Positions 1-10,069 are shown, numbered from the stretch's first letter. The stretch is 64,000 nt of DNA from Tenrec ecaudatus (GCF_050624435.1 NC_134535.1:75822494-75886493); one strand, 5' to 3'. The notes: a model not told the origin generated them from the sequence alone. Program-made: numbers and translations.

Positions 1-50
1 CTTTGTTTATTTTAGCTTGAGCTGTGCTGGGTGTGCTCGTTCCTTTGGAC

Positions 51-255
51 GTTCGAACTCTAGGCCTTTGCACCTTTCATCACACTGCGTTGTTTGAACT
101 CTAGGCCTTTGCACCTTTCATCACACTGCGTTGTTCGAACTCTAGACCTTTGCACCTTTCATCACACTGCGTTGTTCGAACTCTAGGCCTTTGCACCTTT
201 CATCACACTGCGTTGTTCGAACTCTAGGCCTTTGCACCTTTCATCGCACTGCGTT
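51..255. repeat. 41-bp minisatellite, 5 tandem copies
   Basis: Five head-to-tail 41-bp units begin at 51, 92, 133, 174 and 215. Each starts gttcgaactctaggcc and ends actgcgtt. I see only three single-base differences among the units (C to T in unit 2, G to A in unit 3, A to G in unit 5), so the array is young or homogenised. It lies in non-coding DNA upstream of the visible DNAJC14 exons. No known repeat family was recognised. Confidence 0.95.
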
Positions 256-1970
256 GTCACCGTGAGCTGCCCCTGAGTACTTTGTTCAGTTCTCTTACTT
301 CATGTTTGTTTGGTTTTCGTTTGTTTGGCTACTCCCTACGAGAGTAAGTTTCAGAGCCTCTTTTGACATTCACTTTGATCTTGTCTGTCTTTGCTTTTTC
401 ACAGCCTTTGCTTTCTTCATTTGTGATATTCTTGATGTCCTCCCGCAGCTCATTAGATCTTCTGTCATTAGTGGCCATTGCATCAACTCTGTTCTTGAGA
501 CATTCTCTCAGTGCAGGTAGGAAACACACAGGTTGTATTTTTGGCTCTGATGGCCTTGTTTTCATTTCCTTCAACTTCACCCTGAACTTGCATATAAGCA
601 GTTGATTTGATTGGCCCCTGGCCCTCTTTTGGCTGATAGTAGGACTTTTCTCCACTGTTACCTTTCCACACATATAATCACATTGATTTCTTTGTATACC
701 ATTTAATGAGCACCCTGTGTGTAGCTGTTGATTTTTGTTGAAAAAAGGTATTTGCAATTAAACTGGTGGTCTTGCAAAATCCTATGCTGTGATCTCCAAC
801 CAACATTGTTTCCATAACCAAGACCATATTTTCCAACTACCATTCCTTCTTATTTCCAGCTTTCAGATTCCGCCCGCCAGGAATTATCTGTGCACCTTGA
901 TTGTCTGTTTGCTCAGTCTCACACACAAGTTGGTAGAATTCTCAACTTCATTATTGGCTTTGGTGGTTGGCATGTTAAGTTTGAATAAGTTATATTAACT
1001 GGACTTGTAGGCATATAGGTAATATCTGTAAGAAAAAAAAAAAGGCTTGGTGGTCATATCTGACTTCCTTTGGCTATGCAAGGGACAAGGAGAATCCATC
1101 TCCACATCAGACTGATTGCCACCTTGGGGTCAGACATGCTTCCACCCTGCGTCTTTCTTTAGCCTATTCTGACACACTTGTCCCACCGTGGCACTCTTTC
1201 TGCTGGGTTCAATAATCCATTGTAATGACTACACGGAACTCAGAGAATACTCACAATTCTAGGGGCTTATTAAAGGAGTTAACATATTACCATAGGCGGG
1301 ATCAGAAAATATTAAGGATACAGCAGAGTCCCTCTTCAGCCAGCAGCCAGTTGTTTCTCTCTAATCCTTATCCTCCCAGCCACGTGACCCTTGGCCTCTG
1401 GTTTTCCTGGGCCAGGAAGCACACCTACTGCTCTGCCTCAGTTTCATAGTGTCAGTGCTGCTCTTCCTCTGTTTCATGGTCCCCTTGCTTTGGTCTTTGA
1501 CCTTAGTCTGGCACGGCCTCTACTGCCTGCGCCACTTCAGGGAGGGAGGGGTCTCGAACATGATTCCTTTGTGGCTTTTCTTCCTCGATGGTCCTGAGAA
1601 GCCTCCCAATTTCTACCAACTTTAATCACTGGCTGAAATTGAACAAACATGCAATCAAGGGGCATGGGTAAATTACTGGTCAGTGGAATTTGAAAATTGG
1701 AATCAAAGAGGAAGAAACAGTAGTTGGAAAATATGTTCTAGGTTATATAAACAATACTGGAGCTCACAGGATAGATGCCGCAAGACCAACCGTTTCTTTA
1801 ACAATATAAATTGAAACTTTGCCTATGGACTTTGCTCTTAAATACAGGGACTGGCAACTGAAAGGACCCATTCCGTCCATTAGTGTTTCACACTCCCTGC
1901 TTGCATAGTCCCAATCCAGTCATTTGGTGGGAATTTCAGAGACATGGATAGCAGAGCCATATTAAGAAAT
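256..1970. other. Non-coding stretch, no gene recognised
   Basis: No exon of DNAJC14 or another gene was recognised. A lysine-rich open frame of 142 codons lies on the minus strand at 329-757 but resembles nothing I can name. The part from about 1200 to 1600 has the composition of an old LTR or other repeat, but I cannot assign it. Confidence 0.4.
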
Positions 1971-1974
1971 TTCA

Positions 1975-2047
1975 CTCAGAAACCCACAGGGGCTCGCAGG
2001 AGTTAGCATTGACTTGATGGCAGTGAGTTTGTTTGTTTGTTTGTTTA
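1975..2047 (+). mobile_element. AfroSINE 3' fragment
   Basis: The 3' part of a tRNA-derived afrotherian SINE: 'aacccacaggggc' followed by 'gacttgatggcagtgag' and a (TTTG)n-like tail. The 5' tRNA-like part is missing. Confidence 0.75.
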
Positions 2048-2319
2048 AAGATCAAGTAAAGGATATCAATTAAGACAACACAGACTTTTAAATCTAGCCT
2101 GGTGACTAATCTGTGCGCATTAACAATGTTTATTTGCTTAAAAAACTTCACATCAGCACATTGTCCTGTTACATACCGCACTGTACCCCAGGGTAGCTCT
2201 CAACAGCTTTTTGGCGATGAGTGCAGTGCCATTCCTCTCGAATGTCTCCTGGCATAATAAACCACGCGATCGTCCGGCTCCAGATGGCCAACACCAGTCC
2301 AGTTCAGCTCCCTGGTACC

Positions 2320-2500
2320 TCACTGTCTTCCAGTAGATTCTGACTCATATCCACCCTATCGGACAGGGTAGAACTGCCGCTGGGGGCTTACGGGCTATAA
2401 ATCTTTACAGGAGCAGAAAGCAAAGTGGCTGGTAGATTTCAAACTACTGACCTCAGGGTTAGTGGGCCAATGCATGATCCACTCCATCCCCAGGGCTCCT
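2320..2500 (-). mobile_element. AfroSINE, near complete
   Basis: Reverse complement reads from an 'ggagccctggggatggag' head through 'gaggtcagtagtttgaaatc' (a B-box-like stretch) to 'cagttctaccctgtccgatagggtg' and 'gagtcagaatctactgg'. This is the tRNA-derived SINE plan repeated throughout the window. Confidence 0.8.
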
Positions 2501-2649
2501 TTATGAATGCCTAGGAGATTGATTTTTATGCCTTCTATTTTTCTAGTTACTTAATTTTCATAGATTCATACTTCAGACACTATGCACTCTGAATACTAAT
2601 GAATGTTGGCAGTTTCCTTTCATTGTGCATCCGTGAAGGTCCACGATTG

Positions 2650-2885
2650 ACTCTGCTTTGCGGAGGCAGCTCTTTCCCAGTCAAAATTTGAGTGCCTTCC
2701 GCCTGGAGGGCTCATCTTCTGGCAGTGTCCCCCTGCGCGCCATGAGGTTGTCCGTGGCTACAGACGATTCCTTCGTCAGTCTGTTCTTGGGCTGGACGCT
2801 CCACTGAAACCTGCGCACCATGGGTAACCCTGCTGGTATTTGAATTCCGGCAGCACCGCTTCCAGGATTACAGCAACACACAAGC
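2650..2885 (-). mobile_element. Probable RTE-type retroelement fragment
   Basis: The minus strand resembles a repeated afrotherian retroelement module (blocks such as 'tacccatggtgcgcaggttt', 'gaagatgagccctcc' and 'gaagagctgcctcc'). I associate it with RTE/BovB-related repeats from memory. Family assignment is uncertain. The right end abuts the target site of the SPIN element. Confidence 0.4.
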
Positions 2886-2893
2886 CTCTAGAG

Positions 2894-3084
2894 CATCGGT
2901 TCTCAACCTGTGGGTCACGCCCCCCTTTGGAGGTTGAAAGACCCTTTCGCAGGGGTCGCCTGATTCATAACAGTAGCAAAATTACAGTTATGAAGTAGCA
3001 ACAAAAATGTTATGGTTGGGGAGTCACCACACATGAGGAAGTGTATTAAAGGGTCGCAGCATTAGGAAGGTTAAAGAACCACTG
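2894..3084 (-). mobile_element. SPIN-type non-autonomous hAT transposon
   Basis: 191 bp with terminal inverted repeats: left 'catcggttctcaacctg', right '...aaagaaccactg'. The interior carries the SPIN signature ('gcagcattaggaaggtt', 'attacagttatgaagtagc'). It is flanked by perfect 8-bp duplications CTCTAGAG at 2886-2893 and 3085-3092. SPIN is a hAT family known to have been moved horizontally among tetrapods including tenrec. The element is short and has no transposase. Confidence 0.9.
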
Positions 3085-3092
3085 CTCTAGAG

Positions 3093-3778
3093 CAGAGGCC
3101 CCCATGGTAATTTTTTGTGGCCTACGATGCTCTGAAATAAAATGAAAATAGAAAAAATTATTATGAAGAAAATAGCACTTAAGGGAGATCGAGGCAATGC
3201 CGTGCACACGATTCCCTCGTTGACCCTCTAACTACTGAAGACGAGTCTACACGTGGCCAGGTGCCTTTCCCGGGGCCTGTGGACGTGTATAAACGTGCTG
3301 ACTCCGTTCTGGTGACGTGTGGAAGCGATCTGTCTGTCACGTCATGTACACAGCTCCCAACAGCGAGAAGGGTAAGAAGAGCACCCTGGGCGGTGCTGGG
3401 AGGAGTCAGACCCAGCGGCAGCTAGTTCACGTGGTTGGAGGGAAGCCATCCCGACTGAGCATCACGTTGGTCAGCGGTCCAACATTTTGTGGTTTTATTA
3501 GTTATGTTGTTATATTCTCCAGTCGCAACCTAAGAGGTAAGTGAAAACTAGGAGGAGAAAAGCGCTGGCAAGTTTCAGGTAAAAAATAATTTTAGTTTTA
3601 TAAATACATTCAATAAAATAAATGTTTAAATAAAAGTAATTATATAGTGTTTTAATTATCCTATCCATATCCACTTCAAAAGATAAATTTAACAGAACTT
3701 GTCAATGTGATGTGGCCCACGTGAATCTTGCCTGTTGCACCAAGTGGCCCGCATTTTTTATTGAGTTTGACACCCCTG
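3093..3778. mobile_element. Second, unrelated hAT-type element (686 bp)
   Basis: It begins cagaggcccccatgg and ends gagtttgacacccctg, and is flanked by the same perfect 8-bp CTCTAGAG (3085-3092 and 3779-3786). Its ends share CAGrGG and a T-rich then GGCC block in inverted orientation (3112-3123, and the complement at 3747-3760). An 8-bp duplication with CAG...CTG ends is typical of hAT elements. No transposase frame was seen, so it is non-autonomous. The family is unnamed by me. Confidence 0.75.
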
Positions 3779-3786
3779 CTCTAGAG

Positions 3787-4503
3787 TATGACAGACTCAT
3801 AGCTGATTGTTACTAATAGTTGAGGTTTTTTTCCCACCTTCATATTATTCTAGCATACCTCCTCTCTTGGAGACTAGCACTGTTAGAAATATAATCATTT
3901 TTCACTTCTCTTGGAATGGGAATATCGCTGGATCCCTCCATTCTTAACACATTTGTCCTCACACTCCAAGGTTCTCGCTTGGCCTAGACTGTCCATGAGA
4001 AGGCTCCTCCATTAGGACTTTATTTGGCATCAGTCAGGTGGCTAACTTTCTCTATTTGGGGGCTTGGAGACTTGGAGATAGAGCAATGGGAAGCTCTAGG
4101 ATGATGGAAGATGATTATTTGTCTTGGAGGAAAAAAACTAGAGGGTGTAAACATCTTTTGGGCATCATGATAGGCTATAACATTCTGGGACAGCTAAGAA
4201 ATAGTGGGCTATAATAGGAAGTATTGAGTAGACAGGAGAATTTTCAGGTAGAAACTAGTAAGTTTGAAGATATAGCATCTTTAGAATCCTTACTTTAAAG
4301 GATTGATGAGATTAAAATGGGAGGGCTTGGTATTATGTGTGCCTGGTAGGGTGACCACTCTCTCCTTTGCTTGCAAAAATGGGGTTTACAGTAGTAAAAT
4401 TAGGATGGCCTAGGAAAGTTGAGATGGCTGATCACTCGAGTGCCATATACTTCATATGCATTTTCAGTTCTCTCAACAATCCATAGTAGAGTTTCACTCT
4501 GTT
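3787..4503. other. Unassigned intron/flank sequence
   Basis: AT-rich single-copy-looking DNA without an exon or a recognised repeat. Confidence 0.4.
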
Positions 4504-4852
4504 TAACAGTGAAGAACCAGGAGGGTGAGGGGGAGGTGGGGGAGAAAGTGGAACAGTTTACAATGATCTACATATAACCCGCTCCCGGGGGCGATGGACA
4601 GTAAAAAGTGGGTGAAGGGAGACATTGGACAGTGTAAGACATCAAGAAATAATTTGTAAATTGTCAAGGGTTTGTGAGGTAGGGAGGGTGGGAGAGGTAG
4701 GGACGGAAAAAAATGAACTGATACCAAGGGCTCAAGTAGAAACAAAATGTTTTGAGCATGATGATGGTAACAAATGTACAAATCTGCTTGACATAATGGA
4801 TGGATGGATGGTGATAAGAGTTGTACGAGCCCCAATAAAATGATTTTTTAAA
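4504..4852 (+). mobile_element. LINE-like element, 3' end only
   Basis: 5'-truncated copy of the family that recurs through the window. Its 3' end reads 'ggtgataagagttgtacgag', then 'ccccaataaaatg' and an A-rich tail. The AATAAA close to the tail and variable 5' truncation indicate target-primed retrotransposition, probably L1 machinery. Confidence 0.8.
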
Positions 4853-5012
4853 AATCCAAACAAAAAAATGATAAAACTTGAGTCTCAGTTAAATATTGAA
4901 GCTTGTAGTTACGATTGACATTTTGAACTTGAATCTAAATGTGTCTGTAGAATTGAGAGTTAGTAATCATTACGCTGTATCGACTCTCTTCTCAGATGTG
5001 AAAGAACCTTCT

Positions 5013-6947
5013 GAGGTGAGAGCGTTTTTTTTTTTAATCTTTTTATTGGGGCTCATAAGGCTCTTATCACAATCTGTACATACATCAATTGAGCAAAGCA
5101 CCCTTATACATTCGTTGCACTCGTCACTCTCATAATTCACCTTCCAATTGGGTTCCTGGAATCAGCTCGGTTTCCCTTTTTCCCCCCTCCCCCTCCCTCC
5201 CCGATCCCACCCCTGGTCCCTTGATAGTTTATAAATAATTATTATATCTTATCTTACACTCCCCGGTGTCTCCCCTCACCCGCCTCCCCCTTGCCAATCT
5301 CCCAGAGAGGAGGTTACACATAGATCTCCGAGATCAGTTCTCCCTTTCTACATGCCCTTCCCTCCTGGTGTCGCCACTCCCACCGCTGGTGTTGAGGGGT
5401 TCGTCTGTCCTAGATTCCCTGTGCCTCCAGATCCCCACTGCACCGCCGTACATCCTCTGGTATAACCAGGTCCGCAAGGCAAGGTAGGATTGGGGTCATG
5501 ATGATTGGGAGGGGAGGAAGTGTTCAGGAACTAGAGGAAGGTTTTGAGTTTCATTGTTGCAACACTGAACCCTGAGTGGCCCATCTCCTCCTCACTACCC
5601 CTCTGGAAGGGGTTTCCAGCTGTCTACAGGTGGGCATTGGGTCCCCATCATGCACTCCCCCTCTTTCACGGTGATGTGATTCTCACCACCACCCCACTTT
5701 TGATGTTGGAGACGTGGTCTCCTCTGTCCTTCATGGTCACCTATGTTGGTGTGCTGCTTCCGTGTGGGCTCGGTTGCTTCTGGGCTAGATGGCCGCTTGT
5801 TTGCTTTCAAGCCTTTAAGTCCCCAGATGCTATATCTCTCAGTAGCCGGGCACCATCCGCCTTCTTCACCACACTTGCTTATGCACACTTTCGTCTTCAG
5901 CCATTATATGAGGAAGGTGATCACACAATGATTGTTTTTGTTCCTTTGTATCTGCTACATGGTCCATTCAACACCTTGTATTCGCTTAGGCCGTGTGCTT
6001 CTTCTCTGTGGGCTTTGTTGCTTCTGAGCTAGATGGCCGCTTATTTGCCTTCAAGCCTTTAAGACCCCAGACGCTATATCTTTTTTTGATAGCCGGGCAC
6101 CATCAGCTTTCTTCACCACATTTGCTTACACACACGGTTGTCTTCAGTGATCATGTCGGGAAGATGGGTATCCTGTAATGGCTGCTTAGCAGGGCGAGGT
6201 GCTATTGTATTGGGGGATTATGCATGAGGAGGCCCAATGTCCATCTGCTACCCTACTACTGAACCTATAAATATATGCATATAAATCTATTGCCCCCATA
6301 ATCATAAATATATTTACATATGTACATGTCTGTATTTAGGCTTCTCTGTATGCACTTTGCCTCCTACTCCTTTCCTCTATTTCCTTTCGCTTTCCTCCCG
6401 ACCCATTACCATGTTTAGCCTTCATTCTGGATTCAGTAGTTCCTCTCAGTTACCTTGCTCTTGGTCACACCCTTCCTGTCCTCCCCTCCCCTCCCTCCTC
6501 TGGTTTTGAACCATTCGCTGTTCCCTTGTCCCTGTGTTGGGCGACACCTCCTCCCTTCCCCTACCTCCCACGCTCTCATGTCCCTCCAGGACCGTTGGTC
6601 CTGTTATTTTCTTCTCTCATTATTTGTCCAGCCTATCTTGTCTAGGTGGACCTGCTGACATAGTAATATGTACATACAAATGGATATGACTTTGACTGCG
6701 CCCAAGTGGCCCATAAGAACATGGCTTTGACAAGCAACATCGGCACGCTGATAAGCAGAAAAGCCACTAACATACAAAATTTACAAGGTAAAAAACAAAA
6801 CAAATTAAAAAAGACTAAACAAAAAGATAGCAAATATTAAAAGAAAAATTGCTAGTAGTTCAAGGTCCTTTCGTTGGCCTTTAGGAGTGTTTTCTAGGTG
6901 TAGCTTGTGAGGCGCCACGTCCTGGCCCGGGAGGTGAGAGCGTTTTT
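5013..6947 (-). mobile_element. LINE-like element, 1.9 kb, with 17-bp target duplication
   Basis: The element occupies 5030-6930 on the minus strand. It starts (plus view) with the T-run of its A-tail, then the conserved 3' block 'cttttattggggctcataag'. The 17-bp duplication gaggtgagagcgttttt is perfect at 5013-5029 and 6931-6947. There is no reverse transcriptase frame, so this is a long non-coding 3' part of a LINE, probably L1-type. An internal module is present twice (around 5784 and 6028). The right end lies 52 bp before the acceptor of the DNAJC14 exon at 7000. Confidence 0.85.
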
Positions 6948-6999
6948 ACCCGGGAGGGCTAGATTGGATCTGTGCTGAAATCTCTTATTTGCTTGATAG

Positions 7000-7106
7000 G
7001 TGCATCCTGACAAAAATCACCACCCCCAGGCTGAGGAGGCCTTCAAGGTTTTGCGGGCAGCCTGGGACATTGTCAGCAACCCTGAAAGGAGGAAGGAATA
7101 TGAGAT
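7000..7106 (+). CDS. DNAJC14: DNAJC14 exon: end of J domain
   Basis: Acceptor ttgatag/GTGCATCCTGAC, donor GAGAT/gtaagt. Encodes the HPD tripeptide and the end of the J domain up to KEYEM. The intron before it is interrupted by a 1.9 kb LINE-like insertion only 52 bp away. Confidence 0.95.
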
Positions 7107-7582
7107 GTAAGTTGGAGCTGGAAAATTGTCAGGTAGGGTCAATGAAAAATCCTCGATAGCAGAGGCCTGGCCCTGTCGCTGGACAGGTCTATCTTTGTCA
7201 GTGGCTGGACTCTTCAAGAGGCCAGTGGATCTGTCCCTTGTCCCACCATCAATACTTTCTGATTTACAAAGCCTCTCTTTTCTTAGGAAACGAATGGCAG
7301 AGAATGAGCTCAGCCGATCAGTGAATGAATTTCTGTCCAAGCTGCAGGATGATCTCAAGGAGGCAATGAATACTATGATGTGCAGCCGATGTCAGGGAAA
7401 ACATAGGTATGAAAGAGGAGGACAGGGATGGGATGTCAAATCTAAGTAATTGGGTAGCCAAAGACCTTTCCTATGAATATTATTGGAAGTTTTGGGATAC
7501 AGGATAATAAAGGTTCTGAGGTTTCTACCTTTGCTAAGCTGAAAGAGATGGGAGATTTGAATTCACAGTTAAGAAAAGCTTT

Positions 7583-7678
<96 letters not shown>

Positions 7679-8730
7679 CAACAAGTGGAGATAACTTCAG
7701 ACGCGAAGCAAATATGTCAGCAATGATGAGACAGCAATGCACCCTGGGAAGGCATGATGCATTGAGGAAGTTTCCTTTTGTTGGATTGCAGAAGGTTTGA
7801 AATGGACCGGGAGCCCAAGAGTGCCCGATACTGTGCTGAGTGTAATAGGTTGCATCCTGCTGAGGAAGGAGACTTTTGGGCAGAGTCAAGCATGTTAGGC
7901 CTCAAGATTACTTACTTTGCACTGATGGATGGAAAGGTGTATGACATCACAGGTACAGTCTGCCCTACGGAAGTACGAACCCATACTTCCTGATCTCATT
8001 TGTGCTCTAAGCTGTGATGTTTTGGTTAATTATTTCTCATGTTTACAGAGTGGGCTGGATGCCAACGTGTGGGAATTTCCCCAGATACCCACAGAGTCCC
8101 CTATCACATCTCATTTGGTTCTCGGACCCCAGGCACCAGTGGCAGGCAGAGGTAGGTGGTATTTACCCTTAGTTATCTATCCGTGATTCTAGTCTTGAAC
8201 ATGGCTTCGGAGGGCATATTTTAGGACACCTTGGACATGAGTGGCTTTTGACCAGCTACTAACCAAAAGGTTGGTAGTTCCAACCTACCCTGCAGCTCTG
8301 GAACAAAGGACTGGTGGTCCGATTCTGTCAAGAGAAAGCCAAGGAAACCCTGTGGAGCAGCGCCTCTCTGTAGCAAATGGGTCGCCCTGAGTCGGGTGGC
8401 CGACACGTTGGGAGCTAACAATGTGTTTCATCCTCTAAGAAGTTTGGGGATAACTCTCTAACTTAGATAAAACTATGTCTCTGGCAACCTCGCCTTTCAT
8501 GTATTTCTTCATCTCTTAGAGCCACCCCAGACACCCCGCCGGCTGACCTTCAGGACTTCTTAAGCAGAATCTTTCAAGTCCCCCCTGGCCAGATGTCGAA
8601 AGGGAACTTCTTTGCATCTCCTCAGCCTGGCCCTGGGACCACCACAGCCTCCAAGCCCAACAGCACAGTACCCAAGGGGGAAGCCAAACCGAAGCGGCGG
8701 AAGAAAGTGAGAAGGCCCTTCCAACGCTGA
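7000..8730 (+). CDS. DNAJC14: DNAJC14, C-terminal five coding exons (partial gene)
   Basis: Join 7000-7106, 7287-7406, 7792-7952, 8049-8151, 8520-8730: 233 codons plus stop, with all junctions GT-AG and in frame. The first exon opens with VHPDKNHHP, so the HPD motif of the J domain is present; helices before it lie upstream and were not found in 1-6999. After the J domain come a helical stretch ([15 protein letters not shown]), a CxxC...CxxC zinc-ribbon-like unit (CSRC...CAEC), the Jiv90-type region and a basic tail ending [12 protein letters not shown]. The human protein is 702 aa, so this is about residues 470-702. The family protein is an ER-membrane Hsp70 co-chaperone (DRIP78/Jiv) that affects dopamine D1 receptor export and pestivirus/flavivirus replication. 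It is tail-to-tail with ORMDL2. Confidence 0.97.
7287..7406 (+). CDS. DNAJC14: DNAJC14 exon: linker helix and first CxxC
   Basis: Acceptor ttcttag/GAAACGAATG, donor CATAG/gtatga. 39 whole codons plus split codons; ends in CSRCQGKH. Confidence 0.95.
7585..7675. repeat. Compound (GT)n(AT)n(GTAT)n(AT)n microsatellite
   Basis: About 91 bp in the DNAJC14 intron between the exons ending at 7406 and starting at 7792. A GT run is followed by AT, a GTAT interruption and AT again. The AT part is self-complementary. Confidence 0.97.
7792..7952 (+). CDS. DNAJC14: DNAJC14 exon: second CxxC, Jiv90 region
   Basis: Acceptor gattgcag/AAGGTTTG, donor ATCACAG/gtacag. Contains CAEC and EGDFWAESS, the most conserved part of the C-terminal domain. 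Confidence 0.95.
8049..8151 (+). CDS. DNAJC14: DNAJC14 exon: [10 protein letters not shown] segment
   Basis: Acceptor tgtttacag/AGTGGGCTGG, donor GCAGAG/gtaggt. Encodes [20 protein letters not shown] and SFGSRTPG. Confidence 0.95.
8222..8405 (+). mobile_element. AfroSINE in last DNAJC14 intron
   Basis: Degenerate copy with 'agctactaaccaaaaggttg' (B-box region), 'aaccctgtggagcagc' and 'gggtcgccctgagtcggg'. It lies between the exons ending at 8151 and starting at 8520. Confidence 0.75.
8520..8730 (+). CDS. DNAJC14: DNAJC14 last exon with stop
   Basis: Acceptor catctcttag/AGCCACCCC; TGA at 8728-8730. Encodes the Pro/Gly/Lys-rich tail from [10 protein letters not shown] to the basic end RRPFQR. 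Confidence 0.96.
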
Positions 8731-9628
8731 CAGCCCTTCTCTTCTTTCCTCAAATCAATGTCAGGGAGTCAAAAGGGCTGTGTACAGCACAGGATGGAGT
8801 TTGCTTTGTTTATTTTTAAATATTTAAAAAAGGGAAAACTTTAAGCTCAAACTGTTCACTGAGTACTTGTAGGAACCATTCTCCCTCTGCCCCGCCCCCC
8901 TCCGGCCCCAGTACCCAGGAACTGAATCTTGTCTTCAGACAATACCAAAGAAATAGTGGCGCGGACAAAGAACCCAGCATGTGGACCGGACAGTCTATCC
9001 CAGTGGCGTGAGAACTGGGTTTCCTTGGCGTTTGTAGGCCTTTGTCTTTTGCTTCTAGAGCAGATGACGCTTTCCCTCCCCACTTTTAAAACTATTGAGT
9101 CTATCTTGTTTCTTGACCCATGTCAGGAAGAGGCCCTCCTCCTTGCTCCCTGGACACTGGTTAACAGAAGAAAGCACGTAGCTCTAATTATAGGAGGTGC
9201 ATCGAGTTCAGAGTGGGAACTTTGAATTCTTCCATTTTCTGACTTTGACCCTTGTGGGTAAGCACCCAAGTTCAGGCTTGTTGCTGCAGGGATGGCCAAA
9301 ATCAATAATTTTTTAAAAAGTAAACTTACACTCTCTGCCCTTGGTTGAGGGGGAAGGCTGAGGGGATTCTCAGCAGCCCCCTTGTGATCCAAGGGTTTGT
9401 ATTTTTTTAAGTTTGTTCATATTTGTATGTACACATCTATTTAAAGCCAAGGGATTATCTTTCTATAAATATATAACTGGCAACCTGCTCCCTCTCTTAT
9501 TTGGCCATTTAGCTGGAACTCTTCCTCATTTGAGAAGCCTTTTTACACTGTATTAGCTGAGAGTGAAGGGCACCCCCTGCTGGACTGAAGGAGTGAGGAT
9601 AAGTCAGTTTACTAAACCCAAGAGTCAA
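8731..9628 (+). other. DNAJC14: Probable DNAJC14 3' UTR
   Basis: Follows the stop codon. I see no canonical AATAAA in this stretch. The best candidates are weak variants in 'ctataaatatataactgg' at 9462-9480, so the 3' end is not fixed. No other gene was seen. Confidence 0.55.
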
Positions 9629-9673
9629 GCAAGCCCACCGCCATCCAGTAGATGCCAACTCATAGCAACCCTA
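9629..9673 (-). mobile_element. AfroSINE 3' fragment
   Basis: Short remnant 'cccaccgccatccagtagat' plus 'ccaactcatagcaaccct' in reverse orientation, directly beside a hAT-like short element. Confidence 0.6.
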
Positions 9674-9683
9674 TATATATAGA

Positions 9684-9823
9684 CAGAGGTTCCCAAACTT
9701 ACTTGGCCTACTGCCCCCTTTTCAGAAAAACAATAACCAGAACCTTGTGTACTGTAGCCCAAAATCCAGGATAAAGTGTTGAGTATCTGCTTTGGCAGCC
9801 CCCCTATCATATTTTGGAAACTG
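9684..9823 (-). mobile_element. Short hAT-like MITE, copy 1
   Basis: 140 bp starting cagaggttcccaaactt and ending ttttggaaactg, inverted ends of hAT type. The interior ('tgtactgtagcccaaaatcc', 'ggataaagtg', 'gtatctgctttggcagcccc') is the reverse complement of the element at 44356-44552, which shows it is a family. No clear 8-bp duplication remains. Confidence 0.65.
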
Positions 9824-10019
9824 CTATTATAGCGAGGGAGGGGTGGGGGTGCCTGTGGCTGTAGATCTTCACAGGAGGGGATAGCTTCCACTTGCTTCAT
9901 GGAGTGGCTGACAGGCTTGCACCCACCCCCCTCACCGTGGTTAGCAGTACAGTGCTCGCCCAACAGTTTTATGGAGTGAAATATTTTTTCTTCCATAGTC
10001 TCTTATGACATCTTCCTAC

Positions 10020-10069
10020 TTTATTTGCTCACCCAATTGTAGCCATATCTGAAAAAAGGTTTCTTTATT
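10020..10069 (-). terminator. ORMDL2: ORMDL2 poly(A) signals
   Basis: AATAAA on the minus strand at 10064-10069 and again at 10020-10025, about 340-390 bp past the ORMDL2 stop. Either would give a short 3' UTR. Which one is used cannot be read from sequence. Confidence 0.6.

Noticed and set aside
329-757. 142-codon lysine-rich open frame on the minus strand
   Set aside because: ELREDIKNITNEE is faintly like a coiled coil of L1 ORF1, but there is no convincing match, start context or splice support.
1200-1600. Possible LTR-like segment
   Set aside because: The composition and a few phrases suggest an old repeat, but I could not place ends or a family.
5544-6032. 162-codon open frame on the plus strand
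   Set aside because: It lies antisense within the LINE-like element; similar antisense frames recur in its other copies.
7442-7889. Open frames rich in Tyr-Ile repeats
   Set aside because: Translations of the AT/GT microsatellite.
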